From: Chitinivibrionales bacterium
Lineage (GTDB): Bacteria; Fibrobacterota; Chitinivibrionia; Chitinivibrionales; WJKA01
Reading direction: 5' to 3'
Length of the DNA stretch: 56,663 bases
NCBI GenBank assembly: GCA_014728295.1
Contig: WJLW01000049.1
Coordinates: forward strand, 1-56,663
In this document: piece after piece, positions 16,834 through 25,678 of the stretch
Numbering within the stretch: position 1 is the first letter of the stretch
Layout: the number at the start of each line of letters is the position of its first letter
Made by a program: the position numbers and the translations under genes
Notes under the pieces: model-generated
Seen by the model: the letters and a program-made list of their open reading frames with translations, nothing else
The model's database searches: none
Told to the model about the DNA's origin: nothing

Positions 16834-17331
16834 ATGTTGACAAACCATCAACAGAATCACAGAATTATAGCAGCTATGTACCATTCGCTAAAAAAGCTGG
16901 TGACAATGGTGAAATATTGGGCATTTCCGCTTGCACTGCTGTTGTGCATGTGCGATGAACCGACAGTTCTCACGTCGCACATCTGCGAAGAAAAATTCGA
17001 CAGCGTACTGGTTATGGGACGCTATGCACTTGACGCGATAGAGATTGCCCACTCGGATCAGCCCGGCATACACGGCATACTTGGGCCGGTCGCCGATATT
17101 CTCCTCTATCCGACGGACAGCAATTATGTAGCGGAACACGCAGAAAAATCAACAAAGACCGATGTGAATGGCAAGTGGTCGGCACTGGTTGCACCCGGCA
17201 AGTATGAGATCTGGGGTGTATTTTACGACATGGAAAATGCCAAGATTTATTCGGATTCGATTCATTTATCTGTTTACGGTTGCGATGAGTCGCAAACCGT
17301 CCATGAAATCGTTCCACGAAAATCATTATGA
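16834..17331 (+). CDS. Putative lipoprotein
   Basis: 165 residues from the first ATG, but the signal peptide MVKYWAFPLALLLCMC begins at residue 25 (ATG at 16906), which is probably the real start. The hydrophobic stretch ends in LLCMC, a lipobox-like site. The remainder has the look of a small beta-sandwich of the carboxypeptidase-regulatory type: GILGPVADILLYPTD, KTDVNGKWSALVAPGKYEI and GVFYD resemble a domain that carries a DVNGxW/G turn. No catalytic motif is seen. It is divergent from the other lipoprotein and stands alone. Confidence 0.6.
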   Translation: MLTNHQQNHRIIAAMYHSLKKLVTMVKYWAFPLALLLCMCDEPTVLTSHICEEKFDSVLVMGRYALDAIEIAHSDQPGIHGILGPVADILLYPTDSNYVAEHAEKSTKTDVNGKWSALVAPGKYEIWGVFYDMENAKIYSDSIHLSVYGCDESQTVHEIVPRKSL

Positions 17332-17433
17332 ACACTGGACAGGAAGCAGCTACCGCGCACCCGGGCCGTAATTCCGCACTTCAGTGAATTTGCCTCACGC
17401 AGCGCACTTGCGGCAGCAGGATTTCCGCCGGTA

Positions 17434-17808
17434 TTATTCACCCAAACACGATTTTACCGCTGCAACGAATTCTTTTCTGTCAAGTGGTTTGGCAAAAGTG
17501 AAATTTACACCCAATCCCTGTGCCACCTCGAGATAATCGCCCGGAGCCATTCGTCCGCCACCGGAAATGGCGATGACAGGCAAATCGGGGTGAGCTTTGC
17601 GAATGTGTATTATAGTTTCAATACCTTCCTTTTCGGGCATGACAATGTCGGTTACAATCAAATCATAGCTTTGGTTTTTCAACATGTGCTGAACTACCGC
17701 CCCATCTGGCGCACAATCGACGGCATACCCTTCAATGGCGAGCATGTCCTGCAGCATGGTGCGCATGATTTCGTCGTCGTCAACAATCAGAATCGTTTTC
17801 ATTCGCAA
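17434..17808 (-). CDS. CheY-like response regulator receiver protein
   Basis: 124 residues, a stand-alone receiver domain. The acidic pair in ILIVDDDEIM, the phospho-acceptor Asp in DLIVTDIVMPEKEG, Ser in IAISGGG and Lys in TFAKPLDR are all present, so it should be phosphorylated and active. No output domain follows, so it must act by protein contact, as CheY or Spo0F do. No histidine kinase gene is intact in the window; the partner must be elsewhere. It lies alone, 100 bp after the end of the lipoprotein gene on the other strand. Confidence 0.92.
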   Translation of the reverse strand: MRMKTILIVDDDEIMRTMLQDMLAIEGYAVDCAPDGAVVQHMLKNQSYDLIVTDIVMPEKEGIETIIHIRKAHPDLPVIAISGGGRMAPGDYLEVAQGLGVNFTFAKPLDRKEFVAAVKSCLGE

Positions 17809-17945
17809 TATGCCTCAACTTTGCCTCTTAAATCCAGCGCGATATCTCTGCTCATATTCTACACCCCTATGATTGCACATGTCTATATTTTTTCGCAGAA
17901 AATGCTCTTGTGGCATTTCCCGGTGCACATAGCTTAATTGGCCGA

Positions 17946-17977
17946 TAAAACAAAGGCCGCTTCATGAAGAAGCGACC
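17946..17977 (-). terminator. Rho-independent terminator of pckG
   Basis: On the minus strand a nine-pair stem (GGTCGCTTC with GAAGCGGCC, one G-U pair) around a five-base loop is followed by TTTGTTTT. It begins 28 bases after the stop of the PEP carboxykinase gene. Stem and U-tract are both clear. Confidence 0.85.
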
Positions 17978-18005
17978 TGTACCTATCGTGTCCCCAAACA
18001 AGAAG

Positions 18006-19988
18006 CTATTCGACGCCACCGGCCTCGATGAGCTGATCGGGTGCAACGATTGCACCGTAGGTGTCTTTAAGCTGCTGAAGAGCTTTTTTCTGCTCTTCAT
18101 ATACTTCAAAAATGCGTTGCGGGCAGTCTTTTTCTTTGCCGTACGCCTCTTCCTGAAGTTCGATACGGGCAATGATGTTGTCGACGTACAGTGAGAAGTG
18201 CTTCTTGTAAAGCTCCTCGGTATAGTCCTTGCCAATCGTATCGGTAAAGGTTTTCTTAAGGTCGTCATACAGCGGCAGATAACCTATGGGCGTATTAATT
18301 GCTTTGACGTCGCCATGACTGCGCAGCTCAAGCCACGTCAGCCAGGCCTTAACGTCACGCTTTTCGCCAATCAGGCTGGTATCGGCCGGATCACCGCCGC
18401 GTGCGCCAAGAGTCAGAAAGTAATTCAGTCCGGCCATAATCGGCTTCTCTTTGATTTTGTCGCTATTAAAAAACCTGAACTGGGCATCCATATAATCGGC
18501 CAGCGGTCCGGGAACAAACGGGGCATTCGCCCAGGGCTGACGGCTGACGCCGATTGCTCCCACTTCCGTTGCCGTAGCGGCGGACAGAATGGATGCACCG
18601 ATAATAACGCCCTGATCGGGATTCTGAGCAACCCACACCGGCGGATTGGTATCGCTGTCACGTCCGGAGTAGGTAATTATTTTGATCGGCGCGCCCGCCG
18701 GATCAACGCCCAGCTCATTGTTATAATTTTCTATATCGGTACAACTTAAGGTGCATCGTGCGTTTTTGTTCGAAAACGGAACCGGATTACCCCCAGCGTC
18801 CTTTTTGCCGGTTTCCCAGGTACCGGTATAGTGCTTGCCCTTAGTCGGTTCCGGATCGCCGTCGCCTTCCCAGCGAGGAGTACCGTCTTCGGTTACCAGA
18901 ACATTCGAGAAAATCACTTCGGCCGGGATATCGCCACGCAGCGCCTTCATCAAATACGGATCGCCTTCGCGGTTGACGTCACGCACAATACCAAAAATAC
19001 CGACTTCCGGATTGACGCCGCGCACCGTACCGTCGCTTTCAATCCACATCTGGGCCAGATCGTCGCCAATAAAATCGGTGCCAACCATGGCTGTGGTTGT
19101 TTTACCGCACCCTGACGGGGCAGCTCCGGCTATAAAGGTTTTACGATCGCCCGGCCCGGTCATACCGGTAATGAACATGTGTTCTGAAAGCTCACTTTCA
19201 ACGCGCTCATAAGTACAATGGTCAACAGTAAAGCGGTGGTTGCCTTTTTTAAGCAGCAGCGTATTCCCGGCGTAGGTGCAGTACATGGAAAAAGTCGTTT
19301 GCCAACTGCGGTCCATGTAGATGCGGGCTTTGGGAACATCTTCACTTTTAAAGCGTCCATAGCTGTGACAATTGGTGAAAAACAAACCGGCGCGGGCCGA
19401 TTCTTCGTCAAAGTGTTTGAAAGCACTGGGATAGAGAATGTTTCCGGAATGAACAACATAAAATGAATCGGTGATCATGATCGCCGGAATAGCCGCTTTG
19501 GCGCCAACCGGACCACGGTTCCAGATAGAAACCGTCATCTGCTTGCCTTTCATGATAGCGCTCATGTTTTCCCTGACGTATTCGAGTGCTTCGGAGCGAA
19601 GCTGTCTCTTTGCCAGCACCGAGATATCTTCCTCTTCATTGACAATGTAATACGTCTGCTTAACGAGGCGTGCCTGGTCTTCGGGGAGATCGTAATGACA
19701 CGTATGATCCGGCAAGGCCAGTTCGAATTCCTCATTGTTGTCTTTCGCCTTGTAACGGGCATAGGCAAGATCTTCATCCGATCCGCTGTTGAACCAGATC
19801 GAATCCGGCTGCATCATCGAAGCGGCATTACCAATCTTGATAATTGCATCTTCGTTGTTGATTGTTGCCAGCTTTGTTTTGTTTGCATCGTCACATTTTG
19901 ATTCGATGAGATCTTTTGCCTCATCAACAGAGGTGATGCCACCGACATCAGCAAGTATCTCAACACCTTTTTTGAGCTCAAGCTTCAT
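18006..19988 (-). CDS. pckG: Phosphoenolpyruvate carboxykinase (GTP)
   Basis: 660 residues, somewhat longer than the usual 600-630. It converts oxaloacetate plus GTP to PEP, GDP and CO2, or runs in reverse to fix CO2 in fermenting bacteria. The kinase-1a P-loop is PSGCGKTTTAM near residues 291-301, preceded by FIAGAA; most bacterial GTP enzymes read PSACGKTN here, so this belongs to a divergent branch. GNTLLLKKGNHRF, IGVSRQPWANAPFVPGPL and MAGLNYFLTLGARGG are further conserved blocks. AAGGAG precedes the ATG. It is a single-gene unit with its own terminator. In fibre-fermenting anaerobes the enzyme usually feeds succinate production. Confidence 0.93.
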   Translation of the reverse strand: MKLELKKGVEILADVGGITSVDEAKDLIESKCDDANKTKLATINNEDAIIKIGNAASMMQPDSIWFNSGSDEDLAYARYKAKDNNEEFELALPDHTCHYDLPEDQARLVKQTYYIVNEEEDISVLAKRQLRSEALEYVRENMSAIMKGKQMTVSIWNRGPVGAKAAIPAIMITDSFYVVHSGNILYPSAFKHFDEESARAGLFFTNCHSYGRFKSEDVPKARIYMDRSWQTTFSMYCTYAGNTLLLKKGNHRFTVDHCTYERVESELSEHMFITGMTGPGDRKTFIAGAAPSGCGKTTTAMVGTDFIGDDLAQMWIESDGTVRGVNPEVGIFGIVRDVNREGDPYLMKALRGDIPAEVIFSNVLVTEDGTPRWEGDGDPEPTKGKHYTGTWETGKKDAGGNPVPFSNKNARCTLSCTDIENYNNELGVDPAGAPIKIITYSGRDSDTNPPVWVAQNPDQGVIIGASILSAATATEVGAIGVSRQPWANAPFVPGPLADYMDAQFRFFNSDKIKEKPIMAGLNYFLTLGARGGDPADTSLIGEKRDVKAWLTWLELRSHGDVKAINTPIGYLPLYDDLKKTFTDTIGKDYTEELYKKHFSLYVDNIIARIELQEEAYGKEKDCPQRIFEVYEEQKKALQQLKDTYGAIVAPDQLIEAGGVE

Positions 19989-20320
19989 GAGAACTCCTTG
20001 GGAAAGAATAGGTTAGATTTAACTAGTTGCGCTATTTCGTATGGACGTAATTTTGCCCGGTTTCCCGATAGGCTTACCCCTTTAATTCGGTACTAAATCT
20101 GCACGGGAATTATGGACAAACCCTACTAATATACTAATTTTTTTTTGCTTGCTCAACACAGTTCTCCGCCGTCGGCCCATGCCCGTGTTATACAACACTT
20201 TCGCCCGGATGACCATGAGAGACTGGCAACCTCAAGCAAACAGGATACCCATGGGGTGTTACGATGGGCTGAATTCAGGCAAATGTTTTGCGAAAAAGCA
20301 GCTTGCCCGAAGCGCGGGGA
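19989..20320. other. Gene-free stretch between pckG and the XRE regulator gene
   Basis: 332 bases. The left end (19989-20110) is the leader and probable promoter region of pckG, although no convincing -35/-10 pair was chosen. A T9 run lies near 20133-20141. Open frames through 20145-20546 mirror the XRE gene and have no recognisable content. Confidence 0.4.
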
Positions 20321-20764
20321 TTACTTCGCTTCCATTTCCTCCAACAGTTTCTGGGCTTCTCTTTTTCCAACGCCTTTGAGAGAAAGGATATCGGCTTTGT
20401 TGCTGCCTCTCAGTTTCAGCACGCCCGGCTTCCCTTCCCAGAGACTCACCGAATTCATGCTTACGCCGATTAATCGGGCAAATTCTCTTTGCGACAAACC
20501 GGTTCTTTTTCTGATAGCAACAACCCCTTTGCCGGTAAGGCGATAATCTTCCATGCTGTCTTCCGGCTTTGCGGGCTCTTCGATGTCAAGTTGCTTGACA
20601 ATTGCTTTACTTGACTTTTTCTGCTGGCTGATTTCATCCCGCAAGCTTCGCACAGATGCTCTCAATTCTTTGGTGGATTTTTGCAGGCCGGCAAGTGATG
20701 ATTTTATTTCTTTGCGACAAATACGAGCTATTTCTGCTTTAAGTGCATCTGCTAGTTTTGGCAT
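20321..20764 (-). CDS. XRE-family DNA-binding protein with coiled-coil N-terminus
   Basis: 147 residues. The N-terminal half (to about residue 65) is helical and charged, with heptad-like repeats (KELRASVRSLRDEISQQKK), and likely forms a dimerising coiled coil. A helix-turn-helix of the XRE/Cro type follows at about 80-115: IRKRTGLSQREFARLIGVS, then VSLWEGKPG. The end, DILSLKGVGKREAQKLLEEM, resembles a helix-hairpin-helix. Similar coiled-coil XRE proteins often act as local regulators. A perfect 8-3-8 palindrome sits next to its predicted -35 box, which suggests that it controls itself. Confidence 0.8.
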   Translation of the reverse strand: MPKLADALKAEIARICRKEIKSSLAGLQKSTKELRASVRSLRDEISQQKKSSKAIVKQLDIEEPAKPEDSMEDYRLTGKGVVAIRKRTGLSQREFARLIGVSMNSVSLWEGKPGVLKLRGSNKADILSLKGVGKREAQKLLEEMEAK

Positions 20765-20812
20765 GATAAACCTTTCTTTTGTAAATTTTTTAATGGATTG
20801 CCGATACTGGTA

Positions 20813-20840
20813 ATACTATTTGGAAAGCACCTTCAATCAA
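20813..20840 (-). promoter_or_regulatory. Promoter candidate of the XRE gene
   Basis: On the minus strand TTGATT (20840-20835) and TAGTAT (20818-20813) are 16 bases apart, about 50 bases upstream of the ATG at 20764. A palindrome abuts the -35 box. Sequence match only. Confidence 0.4.
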
Positions 20841-20859
20841 TTTAATAATACTTATTAAA
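20841..20859. promoter_or_regulatory. Palindromic operator candidate
   Basis: TTTAATAA-TAC-TTATTAAA is a perfect 8-3-8 inverted repeat touching the predicted -35 box of the XRE gene. Its size and symmetry suit a dimeric helix-turn-helix protein, so autoregulation is the simplest reading. The AT-rich setting raises the chance of a random palindrome. Confidence 0.45.
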
Positions 20860-21068
20860 ATGACTAATTTCAAGTTTATATGCAATAGTTGGTAACTTTT
20901 TGGGAACTTAAAATAAGAAATTAGGAAAGGCATATACCATTCGACAAGCAGACCAAACAATTCTTTCTTGTCAAGAATGATCGTTTCTGCAGATTACTTT
21001 CCCATGTATTATTCGAGGCACGAAACGTCCAGCTTTGCTCATATACGCCACAATAAGGGCAGGCAGCT

Positions 21069-21845
21069 TCATTCCAGTGTGAAAACGACCTCGTCAACAC
21101 CTCGCATTACTCCCTGGACCGGCAGGAGCAGCATTTCCTCCTGGGTAACTGCATCAATTTTGTTAAAGTGAAAATAGCCCTCCAGAATACCAACTCGCAA
21201 AGCAAGCTTTTTATACCCTTGATGCAAACAGTAATCATGCAATTCGCGGGCATAGTTGCCCGATGCAAAGAACGCTTCCCACTGATCATCACGCGCACGA
21301 TTTGGTGCGCGATCCCGTTCCCTCGACACAATCTCGATTTCCTGCTCAATCATGTGTCGGTACTCATCCACCAACGGCAACTGGAGAGCGTATTTTAGCA
21401 CGCGCACAGCATACGATCGTGCCCCGGCATCGATATAAACGGACGGCATGATGCGAAATGCTTTTGATGCGCCAAGGCCGACATATTTGTGCGCGGTCAT
21501 TTTCTGATTGAGCAGCCCGGCATTTTTGACACAGCGCAGGTAGGTTCTCGCCTCTTCGGTGGTTGAATCGACATTGCCTGCCAAACCCCAGACATCCGCA
21601 ACCATGACGCGTACCGGGTGCAGAGAATCGGGAAAAACATCAAGAAATCGAAGCAGCAAATCATACGCTTCAATGACCCGGCGCTCAAAAATGCATCCAC
21701 ATATCCAGACGAGAACATTTTCGTGAGCCTTGTTATTATCAAAAAGCTCGTGCGCATATACTGCGGCATGCGGGTCACGCCTGTCAATTTTTCTTTTCAG
21801 GCTTTCAAATTCCGGGCGTGTAGATGGGGGCATAGCACTTCTCAC
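21069..21845 (-). CDS. Hypothetical helical protein
   Basis: 258 residues from a GTG; an ATG four codons in (21833) is an equally good start. The sequence is helical throughout with short repeats reminiscent of degenerate TPR units (VIEAYDLLLRFLDVFPDS, EARTYLRCVKNAGLL, GNYARELHDYCLHQGYKKLAL). No signal peptide, membrane segment or catalytic motif was found. It lies on the same strand as the rubredoxin reductase gene, with a 116-bp gap. The family is not recognised; a TPR-like scaffold is a plausible but unproven reading. Confidence 0.6.
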   Translation of the reverse strand: MRSAMPPSTRPEFESLKRKIDRRDPHAAVYAHELFDNNKAHENVLVWICGCIFERRVIEAYDLLLRFLDVFPDSLHPVRVMVADVWGLAGNVDSTTEEARTYLRCVKNAGLLNQKMTAHKYVGLGASKAFRIMPSVYIDAGARSYAVRVLKYALQLPLVDEYRHMIEQEIEIVSRERDRAPNRARDDQWEAFFASGNYARELHDYCLHQGYKKLALRVGILEGYFHFNKIDAVTQEEMLLLPVQGVMRGVDEVVFTLE

Positions 21846-21961
21846 GGCTAAGTATGTTCAGGCTGTGGTACTCAAAAACAAAATACTGCACTTTAACACA
21901 CACCTTGACAATTGGCGGCAGGGCTCCGATCTGAAAAGTACCGGGGATACCTGAGACAGCA

Positions 21962-23455
21962 TTATCCGGCCAGCAATTCGTTGATTATATCTGCAGCGCC
22001 CGGATTTGCGGCCAGTAATTTGGAACAGTCTGTTTTGCCTTCGACCAGTTTCTTTATGCGCGTTGATGCACGTGTGTCCCCAAGTAGAATAGCCCCAACC
22101 AACTGATTATCACGAAACATAAAAAATGAATATGTGCCGTCATGCTCTTGATCAATTGCCCGGTAACTCCCGTCTTCAGGGGTAATGCGTCCGATGCTGA
22201 ACATTTTCGTCCCGAGTATCTTGAGCGTATGCGAACGAGGTATGCCCCCAAATTCGGTTCTGGTTCCCGCGGCGTTCAAACCGGCAATCTTGCCCATAAA
22301 CTGCGCCGGCTGCCAGAGCCCGTACAGCTCGCCGCGATGCTCGGCAACGTCGCCGGCCGCAAAGATATCGGGGTGTGACGTGGCTAAATAATCGTCGACA
22401 ACTATGCCCCGGTCTACATGGAGACCGGCCAGCCGCGCAATATAGCTGTTGGGCCGTACTCCGGTTGCAATCACCACCAGCTCCGCAGGCAATGTTGTGC
22501 CGTCATCAAGCATTACGCCGCGTACGTGTTCATCACCGACGAACTCTTTGACGCGTGCGTTTTTTCGAATGTGTACACCTTCCAGATTGGCATTTTCTTC
22601 CAGCAACGCTCCCGCCTTTGCATTCAACTGCCGCGGCATCAGCCAGTCGTGACCTTCCAGCAAGGTAACCTTTGCACCGTGCCTGGCGATCCCACCGGCC
22701 GTTTCCAGACCAAGCAGGCCGCCTCCAACAACCACGCATGTCTCTGATGACGTGCCCTGCTCGATAAGAAAATCAGCATCGGTGCGACTGCGAAACGGCG
22801 TAACGTTGTCGCGATGCGACCCGGCAAACGGCGGCACGAACGGGTGCGAACCAACGGTCAGAACAAGCTTGTCGTATGCTACATCTTCGCCGTTTTTGAG
22901 CCGGAGCATCTTATGCTCGGGGTCGACGGTAGTCAGTTCGGCTCCGCCTTGCACTTCAATACCGTGCTCATGATACCACTGCCGGGGATGCAGCGACAGC
23001 ATCTTCTCAGCAACCTGTCCGGCAAGATAACGGGTAAGGTTGATGCGATAGTATGGCAGTGCTTCTTCTTTCGAAAAAAGTTTAATTTCAGCATCCGGTC
23101 TGCAACTGCGAATCGCTTCAGCAGCACTAACTCCTGCAACCCCGCCACCGGCGATAACGTATGTTTCTTTGCGTTTTGGCCGGGAAATAATTGCCTTTGC
23201 GGCGGTATCCGTTTCGAATTTATCGGCGGAAGCACCGCACAGCGGGCAGGTCTCCGGCGGTTGGGCGCCTTCGTGCATATAGCCGCAAATGATGCAACGC
23301 CATTGGCCGGAAGCCTCTTTCTTGACCGCTTTTGATTCTTGATAGGGGGCAAACTCTTCTTTGAACACACCGCAAACCGGGCAGACATCAGGTGGTTCGG
23401 AACCTTCGTGAATGTATCCGCAGACTTTGCAAATCCAGGAATTGTTCGTGCTCAT
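21962..23455 (-). CDS. Double rubredoxin-like domain fused to NAD(P)H:rubredoxin-type FAD oxidoreductase
   Basis: 497 residues. Two short rubredoxin-like knuckles come first: Cys9/12/25/28 (CKVCGYIHEG and CPVCG) and Cys54/57/70/73 (CIICGYMHEG and CPLCG). A linker leads to a class I pyridine nucleotide-disulfide-type reductase with the FAD motif AGGGVAGVSAAEA (about 102-114), an NAD-binding VVVGGGLLGLETAGG and the second FAD motif IFAAGDVAE. Electrons would flow from NAD(P)H through FAD to the iron sites in one chain, as in anaerobic oxygen or superoxide detoxification. The duplicated, spaced-short knuckles resemble those of rubrerythrin tails rather than classical rubredoxin. The terminal acceptor is not encoded nearby. 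Confidence 0.88.
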   Translation of the reverse strand: MSTNNSWICKVCGYIHEGSEPPDVCPVCGVFKEEFAPYQESKAVKKEASGQWRCIICGYMHEGAQPPETCPLCGASADKFETDTAAKAIISRPKRKETYVIAGGGVAGVSAAEAIRSCRPDAEIKLFSKEEALPYYRINLTRYLAGQVAEKMLSLHPRQWYHEHGIEVQGGAELTTVDPEHKMLRLKNGEDVAYDKLVLTVGSHPFVPPFAGSHRDNVTPFRSRTDADFLIEQGTSSETCVVVGGGLLGLETAGGIARHGAKVTLLEGHDWLMPRQLNAKAGALLEENANLEGVHIRKNARVKEFVGDEHVRGVMLDDGTTLPAELVVIATGVRPNSYIARLAGLHVDRGIVVDDYLATSHPDIFAAGDVAEHRGELYGLWQPAQFMGKIAGLNAAGTRTEFGGIPRSHTLKILGTKMFSIGRITPEDGSYRAIDQEHDGTYSFFMFRDNQLVGAILLGDTRASTRIKKLVEGKTDCSKLLAANPGAADIINELLAG

Positions 23456-23622
23456 AGCGGGGGCTCCCGTCAGGTTGGAAGTATCAATATATCGGAATCA
23501 GTCGGAATGAACGGCAGATCCTACGGAGGTTGCGTATCTCTAAACAAAAATAATGCACGTACCGCCGCTCAGGAAAGGCTTCTCGCTCACTATGATACCG
23601 GCTTATTTCAAAGGCATACTAA

Positions 23623-23640
23623 ACCCGCGGCAATGCGGGT
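23623..23640 (-). terminator. Weak terminator-like hairpin
   Basis: On the minus strand ACCCGC-ATTGCC-GCGGGT forms a six-pair stem followed by TTAG only, 51 bases past the stop of the gene ending at 23691. The poor U-tract makes it a weak candidate. Confidence 0.3.
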
Positions 23641-23690
23641 GGAATAAGACGTCCGGTGGACTTCACAACGGCGTCAGCCCGTTATTAAGA

Positions 23691-24050
23691 TTACTTCTGC
23701 GCCAATTTCTCATGCAGTTCCGTGATTTTCTCGTCGAGTAGCTCCTGTGACCACAAGTATGCCTGCGTGCTGCCGGCTCGCGCCAATAATTGCCGGGCAA
23801 CCTTATATCGCTCTCTTTGGTAAAGATACTCTGCGAAGGAATACAAAAATTCTCCGTCGTTAAGCCAGTGATTCTCAAAATACTCCAGGCTCAGCCTGCC
23901 TAAATGCGCACGGGCCCGCGTCAGATACAAAATCGGCAACAGCGCACGGGAGCCCTCTTCGCTGAGCCGGCTGTAAAGGGTGATTACGTTTTCGTATCTG
24001 CCGGCTTCGTATTCAAGCTCCATTATCGCCATCGTATCGCTTGTGCTCAT
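23691..24050 (-). CDS. Small hypothetical helical protein
   Basis: 119 residues. It is helical and acidic, with repeat-like pieces (LEYEAGRYENVITLYSRL, FAEYLYQRERYKVARQLL) that read like two TPR-type hairpins. It has no export signal. It is on the same strand as the rubredoxin reductase gene (gap about 235 bp) and the phosphatase gene (gap about 220 bp). The resemblance in style to the 258-residue helical protein two genes downstream is noted, but sequence relatedness was not established. Function unknown. Confidence 0.6.
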   Translation of the reverse strand: MSTSDTMAIMELEYEAGRYENVITLYSRLSEEGSRALLPILYLTRARAHLGRLSLEYFENHWLNDGEFLYSFAEYLYQRERYKVARQLLARAGSTQAYLWSQELLDEKITELHEKLAQK

Positions 24051-24270
24051 ACGTCAGGGAAATTACCTGCATTTGCTGTAGCGTTGGGACGAACCAACCT
24101 GCTTAAACTTCGTTTCAGCAATGTCTGGAAGCCAAAGCTGAAATTGCTTCACGTTCTGACAAAACTATATGCCTCAGGCACGCGTAGCACAAAGCAGGAC
24201 GGAGAAACCGCCTCTCACCTGACAATCCCATATCCAAGCAGTGATAGAATTCTGTGCTCAACTTGTTTTT

Positions 24271-24783
24271 TCAAGCATTTACAGCGAATTTAGCCACCAG
24301 GTTTTTTTGTTCTGCTGTCATGTTAATTGACACATGCTGTTTAACACGGTCAAGGGCCCGTTGGGCATCAACCCGCTCGAGCGCACTGACGATACAGCAG
24401 ACAGCCACGCCCGTTCTGCCCACGCCGGCATGACAATGCACGACAACATTTTGATTTTGAAGACGCAGTCGTGCTTCGGCTACCAGATCGGCAAGTACCG
24501 GAAGCGACGGCGCCTGGAAATCTTTGAAAGCGTATTGAGAATAGGTCATGTTATTGCGGACATACGACTTTTTTACATTCCGTTTAGCTTTCTTTTTGAG
24601 CTCTTCCTTGGTTACGAGCATAAAAACATGATCGATATTTTTCCTTTTGTAAATTTTCAAAAGGCGGTTGCCGCGATCATAAGCGCCAAATGGCATCGGA
24701 CTCGTAAACAGCTTACCTTTCACATCGAGCGGGACCTGGCGGAATATGCCCGAATCGCGATCGGTAAAGAGGAAATCGAACAC
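24271..24783 (-). CDS. Protein-tyrosine/dual-specificity phosphatase
   Basis: The GTG at 24783 has GGGAGAG just upstream and is preferred to a TTG at 24819 that has no ribosome site; this gives 170 residues. The P-loop HCHAGVGRTG (Cys117, Arg123 in this numbering) is a full Cx5R signature of the Cys-based phosphatases. A likely general acid Asp lies in the region before it. The dual-specificity (VH1-like) or PTEN-like fold fits the size. It might dephosphorylate proteins or phospholipids. It is followed upstream on the same strand by the rhomboid-like gene with a 71-bp gap. Confidence 0.85.
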   Translation of the reverse strand: MFDFLFTDRDSGIFRQVPLDVKGKLFTSPMPFGAYDRGNRLLKIYKRKNIDHVFMLVTKEELKKKAKRNVKKSYVRNNMTYSQYAFKDFQAPSLPVLADLVAEARLRLQNQNVVVHCHAGVGRTGVAVCCIVSALERVDAQRALDRVKQHVSINMTAEQKNLVAKFAVNA

Positions 24784-24854
24784 CGGTACTCTCCCATCAA
24801 AAAAGATTAACTCCGGCAAAACGTTGAATCACCGAATAGCTGCGGCATGCACTT

Positions 24855-25643
24855 TTACTTGACAACATGCCTATGGTCGCGCAAATGATCGGGACAATAG
24901 CATTGCTGTCCCTCGCATTTTGAGCAATACCTGAAATCAAGATCGGGAAATTCATTGCTGTTTTTGCTGCAGACAACACAGGTATGATCCGGCCCGGCAC
25001 TGCGGGTGACTTGCCTGGCTTTGTTCTGCATCTTCCAGTTGGCGCTTTTCAGTCGATAGAAAATGTCAGTGCCAAAGAAAAGCAGATAATTGCTGACCGC
25101 ACCGACAATTGTCAAACGGGTTGCCCCGTTGCCGTTGATAAAACCAAGCGCATACCCGGCCCACGTCAACAGAGCCAGCCATTTCACTTTCACCGGCAAC
25201 AGAAAAAACAGATGAATTTGGAAATTGGGATATAAAAAGGCGAATGCCAGAAACACCGAACCATATAAGTAGCTATTGGCTACCGGATAGTAAGGGAATA
25301 TGAAGGCGAGGCTAACCGTTGCAACGTAGGCAATGAATAAATAAAAATTGTATTTGAAGCTCGACCAGTAATTCTCGAGTGCAGAACCCATCAAGTAGAA
25401 CAGATACCAGGCAAAGAACGCCCACAACGGATTCATGGTACTCGGCACAATCAGGAAGGTGGCCAGACGCCATATTTCGCCTTGCAGGACTCTCTCGGGA
25501 ATAAGAATAATCAATTCAACCGGAAAGCGATTGAAACTGATCAGCCCCAATACGATTACTTGGCCGGCAATGAGGTATATCGTGATATTGGGAATGCACA
25601 CATTGCCGAATTTTTTTTCAAGCTTGTCCAGGATAGCTCGCAC
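24855..25643 (-). CDS. Rhomboid-like membrane protein without catalytic residues, C-terminal zinc-binding tail
   Basis: The GTG at 25643 with GGAG upstream is preferred over a GTG at 25682 that has no spacing from its ribosome site; 262 residues. About six membrane segments follow: IPNITIYLIAGQVIVLGLI; a rhomboid-type loop GEIWRLATFLIVP; WAFFAWYLFYLMGSALENYW; and later helices. The positions where a rhomboid protease would have GxSG and the TM6 His read YLYGSVFLAF and LTIVGAVSNYL, so the catalytic dyad is missing and this is a pseudoprotease of the derlin/iRhom kind. The cytoplasmic tail has Cys pairs CVVC, YCSKC and CYC plus His, a likely zinc knuckle. Confidence 0.78.
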   Translation of the reverse strand: MRAILDKLEKKFGNVCIPNITIYLIAGQVIVLGLISFNRFPVELIILIPERVLQGEIWRLATFLIVPSTMNPLWAFFAWYLFYLMGSALENYWSSFKYNFYLFIAYVATVSLAFIFPYYPVANSYLYGSVFLAFAFLYPNFQIHLFFLLPVKVKWLALLTWAGYALGFINGNGATRLTIVGAVSNYLLFFGTDIFYRLKSANWKMQNKARQVTRSAGPDHTCVVCSKNSNEFPDLDFRYCSKCEGQQCYCPDHLRDHRHVVK

Positions 25644-25678
25644 GCGAAGCACTCCACAGGATGAGCGGCGGAAATAAG

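Larger units (their letters stand above)
20765..21068. other. Gene-free AT-rich stretch upstream of the XRE gene
   Basis: 304 bases with the promoter and palindrome described separately. The part 20860-21068 shows nothing recognisable. Confidence 0.4.

Noticed and set aside
20145..20546. A plus-strand open frame across the XRE gene
   Set aside because: It is opposite the helix-turn-helix coding region and has no family features.
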